DNA of 23,079 bases from JAAZBW01 sp035647855 (GCA_035647855.1 DASRMP010000028.1:1-23079); one strand, 5' to 3'; counted from the first letter of the stretch, positions 1 to 6,677 are shown. Program-made: numbers and translations. The notes: generated by a model from the letters alone, not told the origin.

Positions 1-345
1 CCCTCCACCCCACACTCCGGAGACCCAACATGCACGCTTGAACCGCCGAATCCCGCCCCAAACCCACATATTGCGTCCCCGGAAGCAGGCGGACGGCGGC
101 CAGCGCCGCCGGAAACCCTCCACCCCACACTCCGGAGACCCAACATGCACGCTTGAACCGCCGAATCCCGCCCCAAACCCACATATTGCGTCCCCGGAAC
201 CAGGCGATCGGCGGCCAACGCCGCCAGAAACCCTCCACCCCACACTCCGGAGACCCAACATGCACGCTTGAACCGCCAAATCCCGCCCCAAGCCAGCATC
301 TTGCGTCCCCGAAGCGGGCTGCGGAACCTCGGACGCGCTTCGAAG
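1..345. repeat. 115-bp tandem repeat carrying a 68-bp inverted-repeat element (three copies)
   Basis: Three head-to-tail units start at 1, 116 and 231, a period of 115 bp. The first two are nearly identical and the third decays after about 313. Each holds a 68-bp block (16-83, 131-198, 246-313) whose ends are imperfect inverted repeats: TCCGGAGACCCAACATG on the left, and the complement of TCCGGGGACGCAATAT on the right. Between blocks lies a small GGCGGC/GCCGCC hairpin (95-110 in unit 1). A fourth 68-bp copy sits at 12158-12225. No transposase is nearby and the short frames across it look non-coding. It resembles a REP or MITE-like palindromic element; that label is inference. Confidence 0.8.
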
Positions 346-372
346 CCCCGAACCACGCCGCTCGCAGCGTCA

Positions 373-624
373 GGGCGCACGTTCGTCACGATGGCGCAGT
401 GACGTCACCGCGCCATCGTGACGAACGCCAGCCATCTCGTGACGATCGTGCGCCCTGATTTCGCCGATGTGACGAACGTGCGCCCCGATGTGACGGATGT
501 GCGCCCTCATGTGACGAACGCCAGCCCTGCCGTGACGATCGTGCGCCCTGATTTCGCCGATGTGACGGATGTGCGCCCCCATGTGACGGATGTGCGCCCC
601 CATGTGACGAACGTGCGCCCGCAC
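373..624. repeat. 21-bp tandem array headed by a palindrome
   Basis: Nine forward copies of a unit with consensus GTGACGAACGTGCGCCC plus four bases run from 418 to 624. Seven are 21 bp and two (439-468 and 532-561) carry a 9-bp insertion. Four units make a 93-bp higher-order repeat, 418-510 and 511-603. One inverted copy lies at 373-389, so the array changes strand at the palindrome 380-427. Two inverted copies recur at about 12244-12280 beside proB. The frames through it encode only repetitive His/Arg/Ala peptides and are unlikely to be proteins. Confidence 0.85.
380..427. repeat. 48-bp near-perfect palindrome centred on TGACGTCA
   Basis: The arms pair symmetrically about 403.5 with a single mismatched pair (398 with 409). 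The inner core is GTGACGTCAC (399-408), flanked by GATGGCGC and GCGCCATC. The outer part is one inverted and one direct copy of the 21-bp unit. Half of this palindrome recurs at about 12272-12295, next to the proB stop. It could be a cruciform or hairpin, or a dimer-binding site; the sequence does not say which. Confidence 0.85.
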
Positions 625-647
625 GTGGCGGCCCGCGCCAGACACCG

Positions 648-975
648 CAGCTGGGGAAACTTGGACCCCGTCCGGGACCATCTGGCGGGAGCTGGGGAAC
701 TTCAGACCCCGTCTGGGCGGCGCGCTGGGGAACCTGAGACCTGCTGGGGAACATCGCACCCCGTAGTCGGGGCGTGAAGTTCCCCAAGAAGCGACCTCGG
801 GGTAGCAGACGAGGTGCCAAGTTCCCCAGCGACGCCGTGCAAGCGGCAGCACAAGGTGTGAAGTTCCCCAGCTACCTGGTTTCGGATGTCGAAACTGGTG
901 TGGAGTTCCCCAGAGTTCCCCAGCGAGCCAGCGACCCGGTTCCAGACCTCCAAGGAAGTGCGAGCTTCCCCAGCT
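648..975. repeat. Array of GCTGGGGAACTT motifs, four forward then six inverted
   Basis: Forward copies of GCTGGGGAACTT start near 650, 691, 724 and 743. Inverted copies (AAGTTCCCCAGC and variants) follow near 776, 818, 860, 902, 913 and 962. The 3' copies are often preceded by GTG and spaced about 40-42 bp. Some spacers hold their own small hairpins, such as CCCCG-TAGT-CGGGG near 759-772 and GTTTCG-CGAAAC near 880-896. The motif is too short and variable for a CRISPR repeat and no cas gene is present. Confidence 0.75.
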
Positions 976-1019
976 CGCTCCAGGGGCGCCGGATGCACGA
1001 TTCGATCGCGATTTGATTG

Positions 1020-1195
1020 TTGAAACACGCATTTGGGGCCCGCGGTGGGCGGGAGCCCGCGGCGGGCGGCGTCCCACGGTAGGGTCCCGCAGTGGACAGG
1101 GTGAAGCCCCCGGTGGGCGGCCCGGCGGCAGAGCCTGCTCAGCGCCCGGGCCATTGACCCGGGCGCCGCGCGCAAATGCTCACAGGACTTGTGGC
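1020..1195. other. GC-rich gene-free stretch downstream of trxA
   Basis: Degenerate G/C-rich units resembling CCCGCGGTGGGCGG recur from about 1037 to 1130. I see no coding signal. The only clear structure is the hairpin at 1142-1166, listed separately. Confidence 0.4.
1142..1166 (-). terminator. Possible terminator of trxA
   Basis: GCGCCCGGG and CCCGGGCGC form a 9-bp stem around a 7-base loop, 30 bases past the thioredoxin stop. There is no T-run after it on the minus strand, so it may only be a transcript-end stabiliser. The call rests on position and stem strength. Confidence 0.4.
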
Positions 1196-1579
1196 CTACG
1201 CCTCCTGCGCCTGGTGCTGCTTCTCGTGCTCCGCGACCTTCGCGCGGACATCGTCCATGTCGAGGCCGCGTACGGCTTCGATCACCTGCTCGAGGCTCTT
1301 CGCCGGAATTGCGCCCGGCTGCGAGAACACGCCGATGCCATCGCGGAAGACCATGAGTGTGGGGATCGAGGTGATGCCCATCGCGCCAGCGAGGCGCTGC
1401 TCGGCGTCAGTGTCGACCTTTCCGAAGACGAGGTCCGTGTGCTCGTCAGACGACTTCTCGAAAATCGGGCCGAACATGCGGCAGGGGCCGCACCACTCTG
1501 CCCAGAAGTCGACGAGGACGATTCCGTCCTTCTCGATGGTCTCGACGAAGTTGTGCTCAGTCAGTACAGACGTGGCCAT
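1196..1579 (-). CDS. trxA: Thioredoxin
   Basis: A 127-residue cytoplasmic thioredoxin, a dithiol-disulfide oxidoreductase that reduces protein disulfides using electrons from thioredoxin reductase. The active site is WCGPC (Cys30, Cys33) after VDFWAE, and the cis-proline loop SIPT (Pro73) is present. The length is slightly above the usual 105-110 because of a charged C-terminal tail ending EKQHQAQEA. The ATG is preceded by a strong AGGAGG. The gene diverges from copB, and a CsoR-like palindrome (1621-1636) covers a possible -10 box in its promoter, which suggests copper-responsive expression. That regulation is inferred from the site; the enzyme assignment is secure. Whether this is the housekeeping thioredoxin or a second, stress-linked copy cannot be told from the window. 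Confidence 0.95.
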   Translation of the reverse strand: MATSVLTEHNFVETIEKDGIVLVDFWAEWCGPCRMFGPIFEKSSDEHTDLVFGKVDTDAEQRLAGAMGITSIPTLMVFRDGIGVFSQPGAIPAKSLEQVIEAVRGLDMDDVRAKVAEHEKQHQAQEA

Positions 1580-1617
1580 TCAAGGTCCTCCTAGATTGGG
1601 GTCTCGTGGGTGTAACG

Positions 1618-1636
1618 CCCATACCCCTCGGGGTAT
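1618..1636 (-). promoter_or_regulatory. CsoR-like copper operator upstream of trxA
   Basis: ATACCCCTCGGGGTAT (1621-1636) has perfect 7-base arms around TC, the pattern known for copper-sensing CsoR operators. On the minus strand the right half continues as TATGGG (1623 to 1618), a possible -10 hexamer about 32 bases upstream of the trxA ATG once a start site is allowed for. No csoR gene is in the window, so the regulator is inferred. Confidence 0.6.
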
Positions 1637-1728
1637 TCCCGCGCCACGAACGTGAGCCCTGACACTCTGCAGCGCCGATCCCCAGCGGGTGGCGGGCCGG
1701 GGAACAAGGCAGTATCTCCCCTCGCCAG

Positions 1729-1748
1729 ATACCCATGGGGGGTATAGA
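1729..1748 (+). promoter_or_regulatory. CsoR-like operator and leaderless promoter of copB
   Basis: ATACCCATGGGGGGTAT (1729-1745) has 6-base arms ATACCC/GGGTAT around five bases. Its right half overlaps TATAGA (1743-1748), a good -10 box. The copB ATG is at 1757, only eight bases past that box, and no ribosome binding site precedes it, so the mRNA is probably leaderless. A bound repressor would cover the -10 box directly. I do not see a convincing -35. Confidence 0.6.
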
Positions 1749-1756
1749 GTCGCGCC

Positions 1757-3982
1757 ATGAGTTCGGGTCCAGAGCACACTAATCTCCCGCAGGGCAGCTC
1801 GCAGCCCGAGGCGCACGCGGCGGATCACAGGCACCCGGACCAGAGTCACCAAGACCAGAGTCACCAGGACAGCCACGACGACGCCGCCCACGCCGACGGC
1901 GAGCACCACGCCGCCCACGCCGACGGCGATCACGCCAACCGCGAGCATCACGCCGCCCACGCCGCCCACGCCGCCCACGCCGGCCACGCCGCCCACGCCG
2001 GCCACGTCGCCCAGTACGGGCGGCTCTTCTGGGTCATGCTGCTGCTCGCGATCCCGGTCATCGGCTTCAACGAGGTGTTTGCCCACCTGCTCGGCTACCA
2101 CCTGCCGGATGCCGCCTGGGTTGCCTGGGTCTCCCCGGTGCTCGGCACCATCATCTACTTTTGGGGCGGCCGCCCATTCCTGACGGGCGCCGCGGACGAG
2201 ATCCGCGCCCGGCAGCCCGGCATGATGCTCCTCATAAGCCTCGCCATCACGGTCGCATTCCTCGCATCCATGGGCGCCGGCCTCGGCATCCTCGACCCCG
2301 AGCTCAACTTCTGGTGGGAACTCGCACTCCTCGTCGTCGTCATGCTGCTCGGCCACTGGCTCGAGATGCGCGCACTCGCCCAAACCACGTCCGCCCTCGA
2401 CTCCCTCGCCGCACTCCTTCCGGATGAAGCGGAGCGCGTCGTCGGCGAGGACGTCGAGAAGGTCAACCCCGACGAGCTCGAACACGGCGACGTCGTCATC
2501 ATCCGGCCCGGCGCCGCAATCCCGGCGGACGGCACCGTCGTCGAGGGATCGGCGAGCATGGACGAATCCATGATCACGGGCGAATCGCGTACGGTCAGGA
2601 GGGAATCCGGAGACCACGTCGTCGCCGGAACGATCGCCACCGACAGCGGCCTCCGCGTCAAGGTCACCGCCACCGGAGATGAGACCACGCTCGCCGGCAT
2701 CCGGCGGCTCGTCGCGGACGCGCAGTCCTCCTCCTCGCGGGCGCAGCGCATCGCGGACCGCGCAGCGGGCTGGCTCTTCTGGTACGCCCTCGGCGCCGCG
2801 GCCCTCACGGCCGTCATCTGGCTGCTCGTCGACCGTCCCGACCAGGCGATCGTCCGCGCGATCACCGTCCTCGTCATCGCATGCCCGCACGCTCTCGGGC
2901 TTGCCATCCCGCTCGTCATCCAGATCGCGACCGAGCGTGCCGCCCGCGGCGGCGTCCTCGTGAAGGACCGCCTCGCGCTCGAGCAGATGCGCAAGGTTGA
3001 GGTCGTCCTCTTCGACAAGACCGGCACGCTCACCAAGGGAGAGCCCGCCGTCGTCAGCATCTCCCCCACCAAAGGCCGAACCCACGATGAAGTCCTCGCC
3101 CTCGCCGCAGCCGCCGAGGCCGACAGCGAGCACCCCGTCGCCCGGGCGATCGTTGCCGCTGTCCAGGACCGCGGCCTGCCCGTCCCGCGGGCGAGCGGGT
3201 TCGAGTCTTCGCCCGCGGTCGGGGTGAGCGCCGTCGTCGAGGGCTCCACCATCCGGGTCGGCGGGCCGCGCATGCTCGAGGACCACGGCCACGCGGAGTT
3301 GGCCGTCGCCGACGAGTGGCGCGACCACGGCGCCATCATCCTCCACGTTCTCCACGACGACGACGTCATCGGTGCGCTCCGGCTCGCCGACGAGATCCGG
3401 CCCGAATCACGCGAGACCGTGGACGCGCTCCACGGCGCGGGCATCCAGGTGGGCATGATCACGGGCGACGCGCAGGCCGTGGCGGACTCAGTCGCGGCGG
3501 ACCTCGGCATCGACCGCGTCTTCGCCGGGGTTCGGCCCGAGGACAAGGCGGCGCAGGTGAAAGAGTTGCAGGAGGAAGGGATGCTGGTGGCGATGGTCGG
3601 CGACGGCGTCAACGACGCTCCCGCCCTCGCGCAGGCGGACGTAGGCATCGCGATCGGAGCCGGCACGGATGTGGCGATCGGCTCGGCGGGAGTGGTGCTG
3701 GCGTCGTCGGATCCGCGGTCGGTGCTGTCGGTGATCCAGCTGTCGGGGGCGTCGTACAGCAAGATGAGGCAGAACCTCTGGTGGGCGGCGGGTTACAACC
3801 TGCTCGCCGTTCCGTTGGCCGCGGGCGTGCTGGCGCCGATCGGCTTCGTGCTGCCGATGAGCGTGGGCGCGATCCTCATGTCACTCTCGACGATCATCGT
3901 GGCGCTGAACGCCCAGCTCCTGCGCCGGCTAGACCTGCGGCCCGAGGTGAGCGCCAGAGTGATGCTCGAGGAGGCGGCGTGA
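1757..3982 (+). CDS. copB: Copper-type P1B ATPase, CopB-like
   Basis: A 741-residue inner-membrane metal-exporting P-type ATPase that couples ATP hydrolysis to metal export. Residues 1 to about 92 form a His-rich tail with tandem Ala-His-Ala units, likely metal binding, in place of CxxC heavy-metal domains. The actuator loop has TGES (274-277). The metal-site helix has Cys-Pro-His (376-378), typical of the CopB/P1B-3 subgroup, whereas CopA has CPC. The phosphorylation site is DKTGT (Asp420), followed by SEHPVA in the nucleotide domain and GDGVND (615-620) at the hinge. The last helices carry NLWWAAGYN and MSLSTIIVALNA, as in CopB. The exact ion (copper(I), copper(II) or silver) is not shown by the sequence, though the CsoR-like operator upstream favours copper. 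Its stop overlaps the GTG of the DUF488 gene. Confidence 0.93.
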   Translation: MSSGPEHTNLPQGSSQPEAHAADHRHPDQSHQDQSHQDSHDDAAHADGEHHAAHADGDHANREHHAAHAAHAAHAGHAAHAGHVAQYGRLFWVMLLLAIPVIGFNEVFAHLLGYHLPDAAWVAWVSPVLGTIIYFWGGRPFLTGAADEIRARQPGMMLLISLAITVAFLASMGAGLGILDPELNFWWELALLVVVMLLGHWLEMRALAQTTSALDSLAALLPDEAERVVGEDVEKVNPDELEHGDVVIIRPGAAIPADGTVVEGSASMDESMITGESRTVRRESGDHVVAGTIATDSGLRVKVTATGDETTLAGIRRLVADAQSSSSRAQRIADRAAGWLFWYALGAAALTAVIWLLVDRPDQAIVRAITVLVIACPHALGLAIPLVIQIATERAARGGVLVKDRLALEQMRKVEVVLFDKTGTLTKGEPAVVSISPTKGRTHDEVLALAAAAEADSEHPVARAIVAAVQDRGLPVPRASGFESSPAVGVSAVVEGSTIRVGGPRMLEDHGHAELAVADEWRDHGAIILHVLHDDDVIGALRLADEIRPESRETVDALHGAGIQVGMITGDAQAVADSVAADLGIDRVFAGVRPEDKAAQVKELQEEGMLVAMVGDGVNDAPALAQADVGIAIGAGTDVAIGSAGVVLASSDPRSVLSVIQLSGASYSKMRQNLWWAAGYNLLAVPLAAGVLAPIGFVLPMSVGAILMSLSTIIVALNAQLLRRLDLRPEVSARVMLEEAA

Positions 3983-4671
3983 CAGGCGCGGCGGGCGCGG
4001 CGGGCGCGGCAGGCGCGGCAGGCGCGGCGGCAATGTACACGATCGGGCATTCCACCCGCCCGATCGAGGAGTTCATCGAACTGCTGCGAGCCCAGGGGAT
4101 CACACAGGTGGCCGACATCCGCACGATTCCCCGCTCGCGGCACAACCCGCAGTTCGAGCAGGATGCGCTGCGGCGCGCTCTCGCGGATGCCGGCATTGGC
4201 TATGTGCATCTGAAGGCGCTCGGGGGGCTGCGGCACTCGCGGAAGGACTCCCTCAACAAGGGCTGGCGGAACCAGTCGTTCCGGAACTACGCGGACTACA
4301 TGCAGACCAGCGAGTTCACGCAGGGGCTCGAGGAGCTGCTGCGGTTTGCTGCGGAGGGGCCTGAGGTGGCGGAGGCGCCTGAGGTGGCGGCGGGGGCGGA
4401 GAAGCTCGAGGTGGCGGCAAGGGCGGAGGCGCCTGAGATTCCTGGGAGGCCGGAGGGACCGACCGCGATCATGTGCGCCGAGGCGGTGCCGTGGCGCTGC
4501 CACCGCTCGCTCGTCGGGGACGCGCTGCTCGTGCGGGGCGTGGAGGTGCTGGACATCATCGGCCCCGGAGTGCCCAAACCCCACAGGATGACGAAGTTCG
4601 CGGTGGTTGACGGACTGGAAATCACGTACCCGGAAGACTCCTCCACTCCCCACAGCTCCGCCGGCGAGTAG
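3979..4671 (+). CDS. DUF488 family protein
   Basis: A DUF488 protein of 230 residues, recognised by MYTIGHSTRPIEEFIELL near the start, the VADIRTIPRSRHNPQF segment, the LGGLR block and the late AVPWRCHRSLV block. The family is widespread and conserved but its biochemical role is not established. The GTG at 3979 overlaps the copB stop by four bases (GTGA), with GAGGAGG just upstream, so translation is probably coupled. That start adds an 18-residue Ala/Gly tail; the more usual family start is the ATG at 4033. A second oddity is a Glu/Ala/Pro-rich insertion of roughly 40 residues (about 4345-4465) that splits the conserved core just before the Cys-containing motif, built from degenerate PEVAEA-like repeats. 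Co-transcription with copB suggests, but does not prove, a link to metal stress. Confidence 0.85.
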   Translation: MTGAAGAAGAAGAAGAAAMYTIGHSTRPIEEFIELLRAQGITQVADIRTIPRSRHNPQFEQDALRRALADAGIGYVHLKALGGLRHSRKDSLNKGWRNQSFRNYADYMQTSEFTQGLEELLRFAAEGPEVAEAPEVAAGAEKLEVAARAEAPEIPGRPEGPTAIMCAEAVPWRCHRSLVGDALLVRGVEVLDIIGPGVPKPHRMTKFAVVDGLEITYPEDSSTPHSSAGE

Positions 4672-5024
4672 CGGTGAAGTTGAACACCCGGTAGGTGCGC
4701 AAGACACCCCGACCTCACCCTCAGCTCAAAGCCTCACCCCACGGCAGTTGCCTCGCCGCGTTCAGGGCCGGGGGTAGGACTCCGAACCGAAGGTTAGCGT
4801 CTGGACGCTTACCCTCAGCTCCCGACCTCACCCCACGGCGGTTCCCTCGCCGCGTTCAGGGCCGAAGGTAAGACTCCGAACCGAAGGTTAGCGTCTGGAC
4901 GCTAACCCCCAGCTCCCGACCTCACCCACGGCCTCACCCACGCCCACGCCCTCACCCGCGCAGGCGCAAGCGCCTGAGCAGGCATCCAAGTGGGTGCGCG
5001 CGTGGCGGCCGAACATCCCAGGCC
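4672..5024. other. Repeat-bearing gap between convergent genes
   Basis: No gene is supported here. The stretch holds the two 94-bp units listed separately, C-rich CTCACCC runs from 4915 to 4960, and a hairpin CAGGCG-CAAG-CGCCTG at 4961-4976. That hairpin is about 49 bases past the stop of the minus-strand Cys-rich gene and might end its transcript, although it has no T-run. Confidence 0.5.
4738..4925. repeat. 94-bp tandem repeat with GGTTAGCGTC hairpins (two copies)
   Basis: Two units, about 4738-4831 and 4832-4925, differ at few positions. Each contains GGTTAGCGTC, TG, then its complement: 4792-4813 with one mismatch, and 4886-4907 perfect. The bases outside the hairpin also resemble the arms of the long hairpin at 7767-7824, so the two loci belong to one dispersed family. 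Confidence 0.8.
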
Positions 5025-5207
5025 TCAGCGGCCGAACAGGCGCGCGAAGAATCCTGATGCCGGCGCGGAATCACCGGAACGCGCGGAGCCATCGTGCCCC
5101 TCGCACCACTGGGAGGCCGGAACGCTGGCCTTCACCGAGGCAACGTGCTGGCCGCAGCCCCTCCAGGTCGTCTTTCCGCAGGTGCGGCAGCGCGCGGGTG
5201 AGCACAT
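5025..5207 (-). CDS. Small Cys-rich protein, possibly copper-inducible
   Basis: A 60-residue protein with Cys2, Cys7, Cys10, Cys18, His21, Cys35 and His38 in the pattern CRTCGKTTWRGCGQH then WCEGH, followed by a Ser/Ala-rich linker and a C-terminal FFARLFGR. I know similar short proteins of unassigned function from actinobacteria. The Cys/His pattern suggests a small zinc- or copper-binding fold. The ATG at 5207 is chosen because GGAGGA lies just upstream; an upstream in-frame extension would run through the operator and is rejected. A CsoR-like palindrome overlaps its probable -10 box 44-62 bases upstream, placing it with copB and trxA. The gene is well supported as coding; a copper role is inference. 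Confidence 0.75.
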   Translation of the reverse strand: MCSPARCRTCGKTTWRGCGQHVASVKASVPASQWCEGHDGSARSGDSAPASGFFARLFGR

Positions 5208-5250
5208 GGGTCCTCCAGTTGGTTGAGTCGATGTCGTCTTTCTGGCCACC

Positions 5251-5269
5251 ACTATACCCCCCGGGGTAT
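5251..5269 (-). promoter_or_regulatory. CsoR-like operator upstream of the Cys-rich gene
   Basis: ATACCCCCCGGGGTAT (5254-5269) has perfect 7-base arms. On the minus strand its right half runs into TATAGT (5256 to 5251), a good -10 box, giving an untranslated leader of about 36 bases. This repeats the layout in front of trxA and copB. The divergent arsR-type promoter starts about 24 bases to the right, so the site could affect both. Confidence 0.6.
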
Positions 5270-5292
5270 GAACCAGATAGCAACCCCATCTG

Positions 5293-5338
5293 TTGACAGC
5301 GTTACTCACGTCACATAACGTACAACCTGATGGTTGTA
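5293..5338 (+). promoter_or_regulatory. Leaderless promoter and overlapping operator of the ArsR-type gene
   Basis: TTGACA (5293-5298), a 17-base spacer and TAACGT (5316-5321) form a promoter whose start site would fall at or next to the ATG at 5330, with no ribosome binding site. The inverted repeat TACAACCTGATGGTTGTA (5321-5338; 7-base arms, 4-base centre) covers the end of the -10 box, the start site and the start codon. An autorepressor operator is the natural reading. Confidence 0.6.
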
Positions 5339-5683
5339 GATAGCGGTCAGCGGCAGCGACTCCAATTCACCGACGGCGAGATCGACCGGATCTTCCGGGC
5401 TCTCGCCGACGCGACTCGGCGCGACATCCTGCGCCGCACCCTCGCGGGTGAGGCGTCGATCTCGGAACTGGCCCCCTCCTACGACATGTCCTTCGCGGCA
5501 GTGCAGAAGCACGTCGCCGTACTGGAGGGCGCCGGTCTCGTGAGCAAGGAACCGAACGGACGCCGGCGACTCGTGAGCGGGAACCCCGTCACACTCCGCC
5601 GGGCCCAGGCCCTCCTGGAACAGTACGAGGAAATCTGGCGCGGCCGGATCGACCGGCTTGACGCCCTCCTCGCCGAAGACTGA
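5330..5683 (+). CDS. ArsR/SdpR-type winged-helix repressor
   Basis: A 117-residue ArsR-family DNA-binding protein. FTDGEIDRIFRALADATRRDILRR opens the winged helix, ISELAPSYDMSFAAVQKHVAVLEGAGLV is the recognition region, and the C-terminus EQYEEIWRGRIDRLDALL is typical of the subgroup paired with AHSA1/SRPBCC proteins. No metal-binding Cys pair (ELCVC type) is visible, so a metal-sensing role is unlikely. The next gene starts 17 bases past its stop, so the two form an operon. The inverted repeat over its own start suggests autorepression. The inducer is unknown. Confidence 0.9.
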   Translation: MVVDSGQRQRLQFTDGEIDRIFRALADATRRDILRRTLAGEASISELAPSYDMSFAAVQKHVAVLEGAGLVSKEPNGRRRLVSGNPVTLRRAQALLEQYEEIWRGRIDRLDALLAED

Positions 5684-5699
5684 TCAGAAAGGCACAACC

Positions 5700-6677
5700 A
5701 TGCCAATCACATCCGTACAGAAAGACCTGAACGCGCTGACCATGACCGTGGTCGCGGACTTCCCGGTTCCGGTGCAACGAGTCTGGGACGCCTACGCCGA
5801 CCCCCGCCAACTCGAGAAATTCTGGGGCCCGGAGGGATGGCCCGCGACCTTCACCCGCCACGATATGGCCCCCGGCGGGCGCTCCCATTACTACATGACC
5901 GGGCCCGAGGGCGAACGTTCCGCCGGTTTCTGGGAGTACCTCTCCGTGGAACCCGGCCGTTCGTTCGAGGTCCGCGACGGCTTCGCGTCCGATGACGGCG
6001 ATCCCACTCCGGGCACGCCCACCATGCAAATGACGTATGTCTTCGAGGACCACGACGGCGGAGCACGAGTCACGACGACGACGCGCTTCAACTCACTCGA
6101 AGATCTCGAACAACTCCTGGCGATGGGCATGGAAGAGGGCATGACGTCCGCGATGGGCCAGATGGACGCCGTCCTGGCCGACCTCGCATCGTACGCGGCG
6201 GGCCGCGCGACCGAGAGCCAGATCCTCAGCGACACCCAGGTTCGCATCAGCCGGATCATCCGCGGCTCCCGGCAGCAGGTCTGGGACGCACACAACAGGG
6301 CGGACCTGCTGCAGCGGTGGCTGCTCGGTCCGGACGGCTGGACGATGCCGGTGTGCGAGGTGGCGACCGTCGTCGGGGATTCCTACCGTTACGAGTGGGA
6401 GGACTCGGACGGCGGCAACCGGTTCGGCTTCGAGGGCGAACTTCTCGAGAACGAGCCGGCGTACCGATCGGTGACGACCGAGCGAATGATCGGCATGGAA
6501 GGTCCCGGGACGGTCAACGAACTCACGCTCACGCCGGTGGAGGGCGGGACGTTGCTCTCGCTGGTGATCACCTACCCGAGCGCCGAAGTGCGTGACATGA
6601 TCCTGGGCACCGGGATGACCGACGGCATGGAGGTCAGCTACGCCCGCTTGGAGTCCGAGGTGCTGGCGGGCATCTGA
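5700..6677 (+). CDS. Tandem SRPBCC (AHSA1-like) protein
   Basis: A 325-residue cytoplasmic protein with two START/SRPBCC-type domains. The first spans about residues 10-160 (FPVPVQRVWDAYADPRQLEKFWGPEGW) and the second about 175-322 (ISRIIRGSRQQVWDAHNRADLLQRWLLGPDGW), each with the helix-grip pattern and a WGPxGW or LGPDGW turn. The family binds hydrophobic ligands or assists chaperones; no substrate can be read here. The ATG at 5700 is chosen for an AGAAAGG upstream and a start just after the repressor stop. Most partners of such repressors have one domain, so the two-domain form is an internal duplication or fusion. It is likely controlled by the upstream repressor. Confidence 0.88.
   Translation: MPITSVQKDLNALTMTVVADFPVPVQRVWDAYADPRQLEKFWGPEGWPATFTRHDMAPGGRSHYYMTGPEGERSAGFWEYLSVEPGRSFEVRDGFASDDGDPTPGTPTMQMTYVFEDHDGGARVTTTTRFNSLEDLEQLLAMGMEEGMTSAMGQMDAVLADLASYAAGRATESQILSDTQVRISRIIRGSRQQVWDAHNRADLLQRWLLGPDGWTMPVCEVATVVGDSYRYEWEDSDGGNRFGFEGELLENEPAYRSVTTERMIGMEGPGTVNELTLTPVEGGTLLSLVITYPSAEVRDMILGTGMTDGMEVSYARLESEVLAGI

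Noticed and set aside
648..975. CRISPR array
   Set aside because: The repeated core is only about 12-16 bp and variable, copies occur on both strands, spacers are self-complementary, and there are no cas genes.
370..1175. Long frames with RAHVRH and WGTSH/GELHT repeats
   Set aside because: They run through tandem DNA repeats in several frames, have no domain and no ribosome binding site; the repetition is at DNA level.
1580..3762. Two very long minus-strand frames opposite copB
   Set aside because: They are complements of a confidently assigned gene in GC-rich DNA, with no recognisable domain; one crosses the divergent promoter region.
5208..5309. Upstream extension of the Cys-rich gene
   Set aside because: It would run through the operator and -10 box; the ATG at 5207 has a better binding site and begins the Cys motif.
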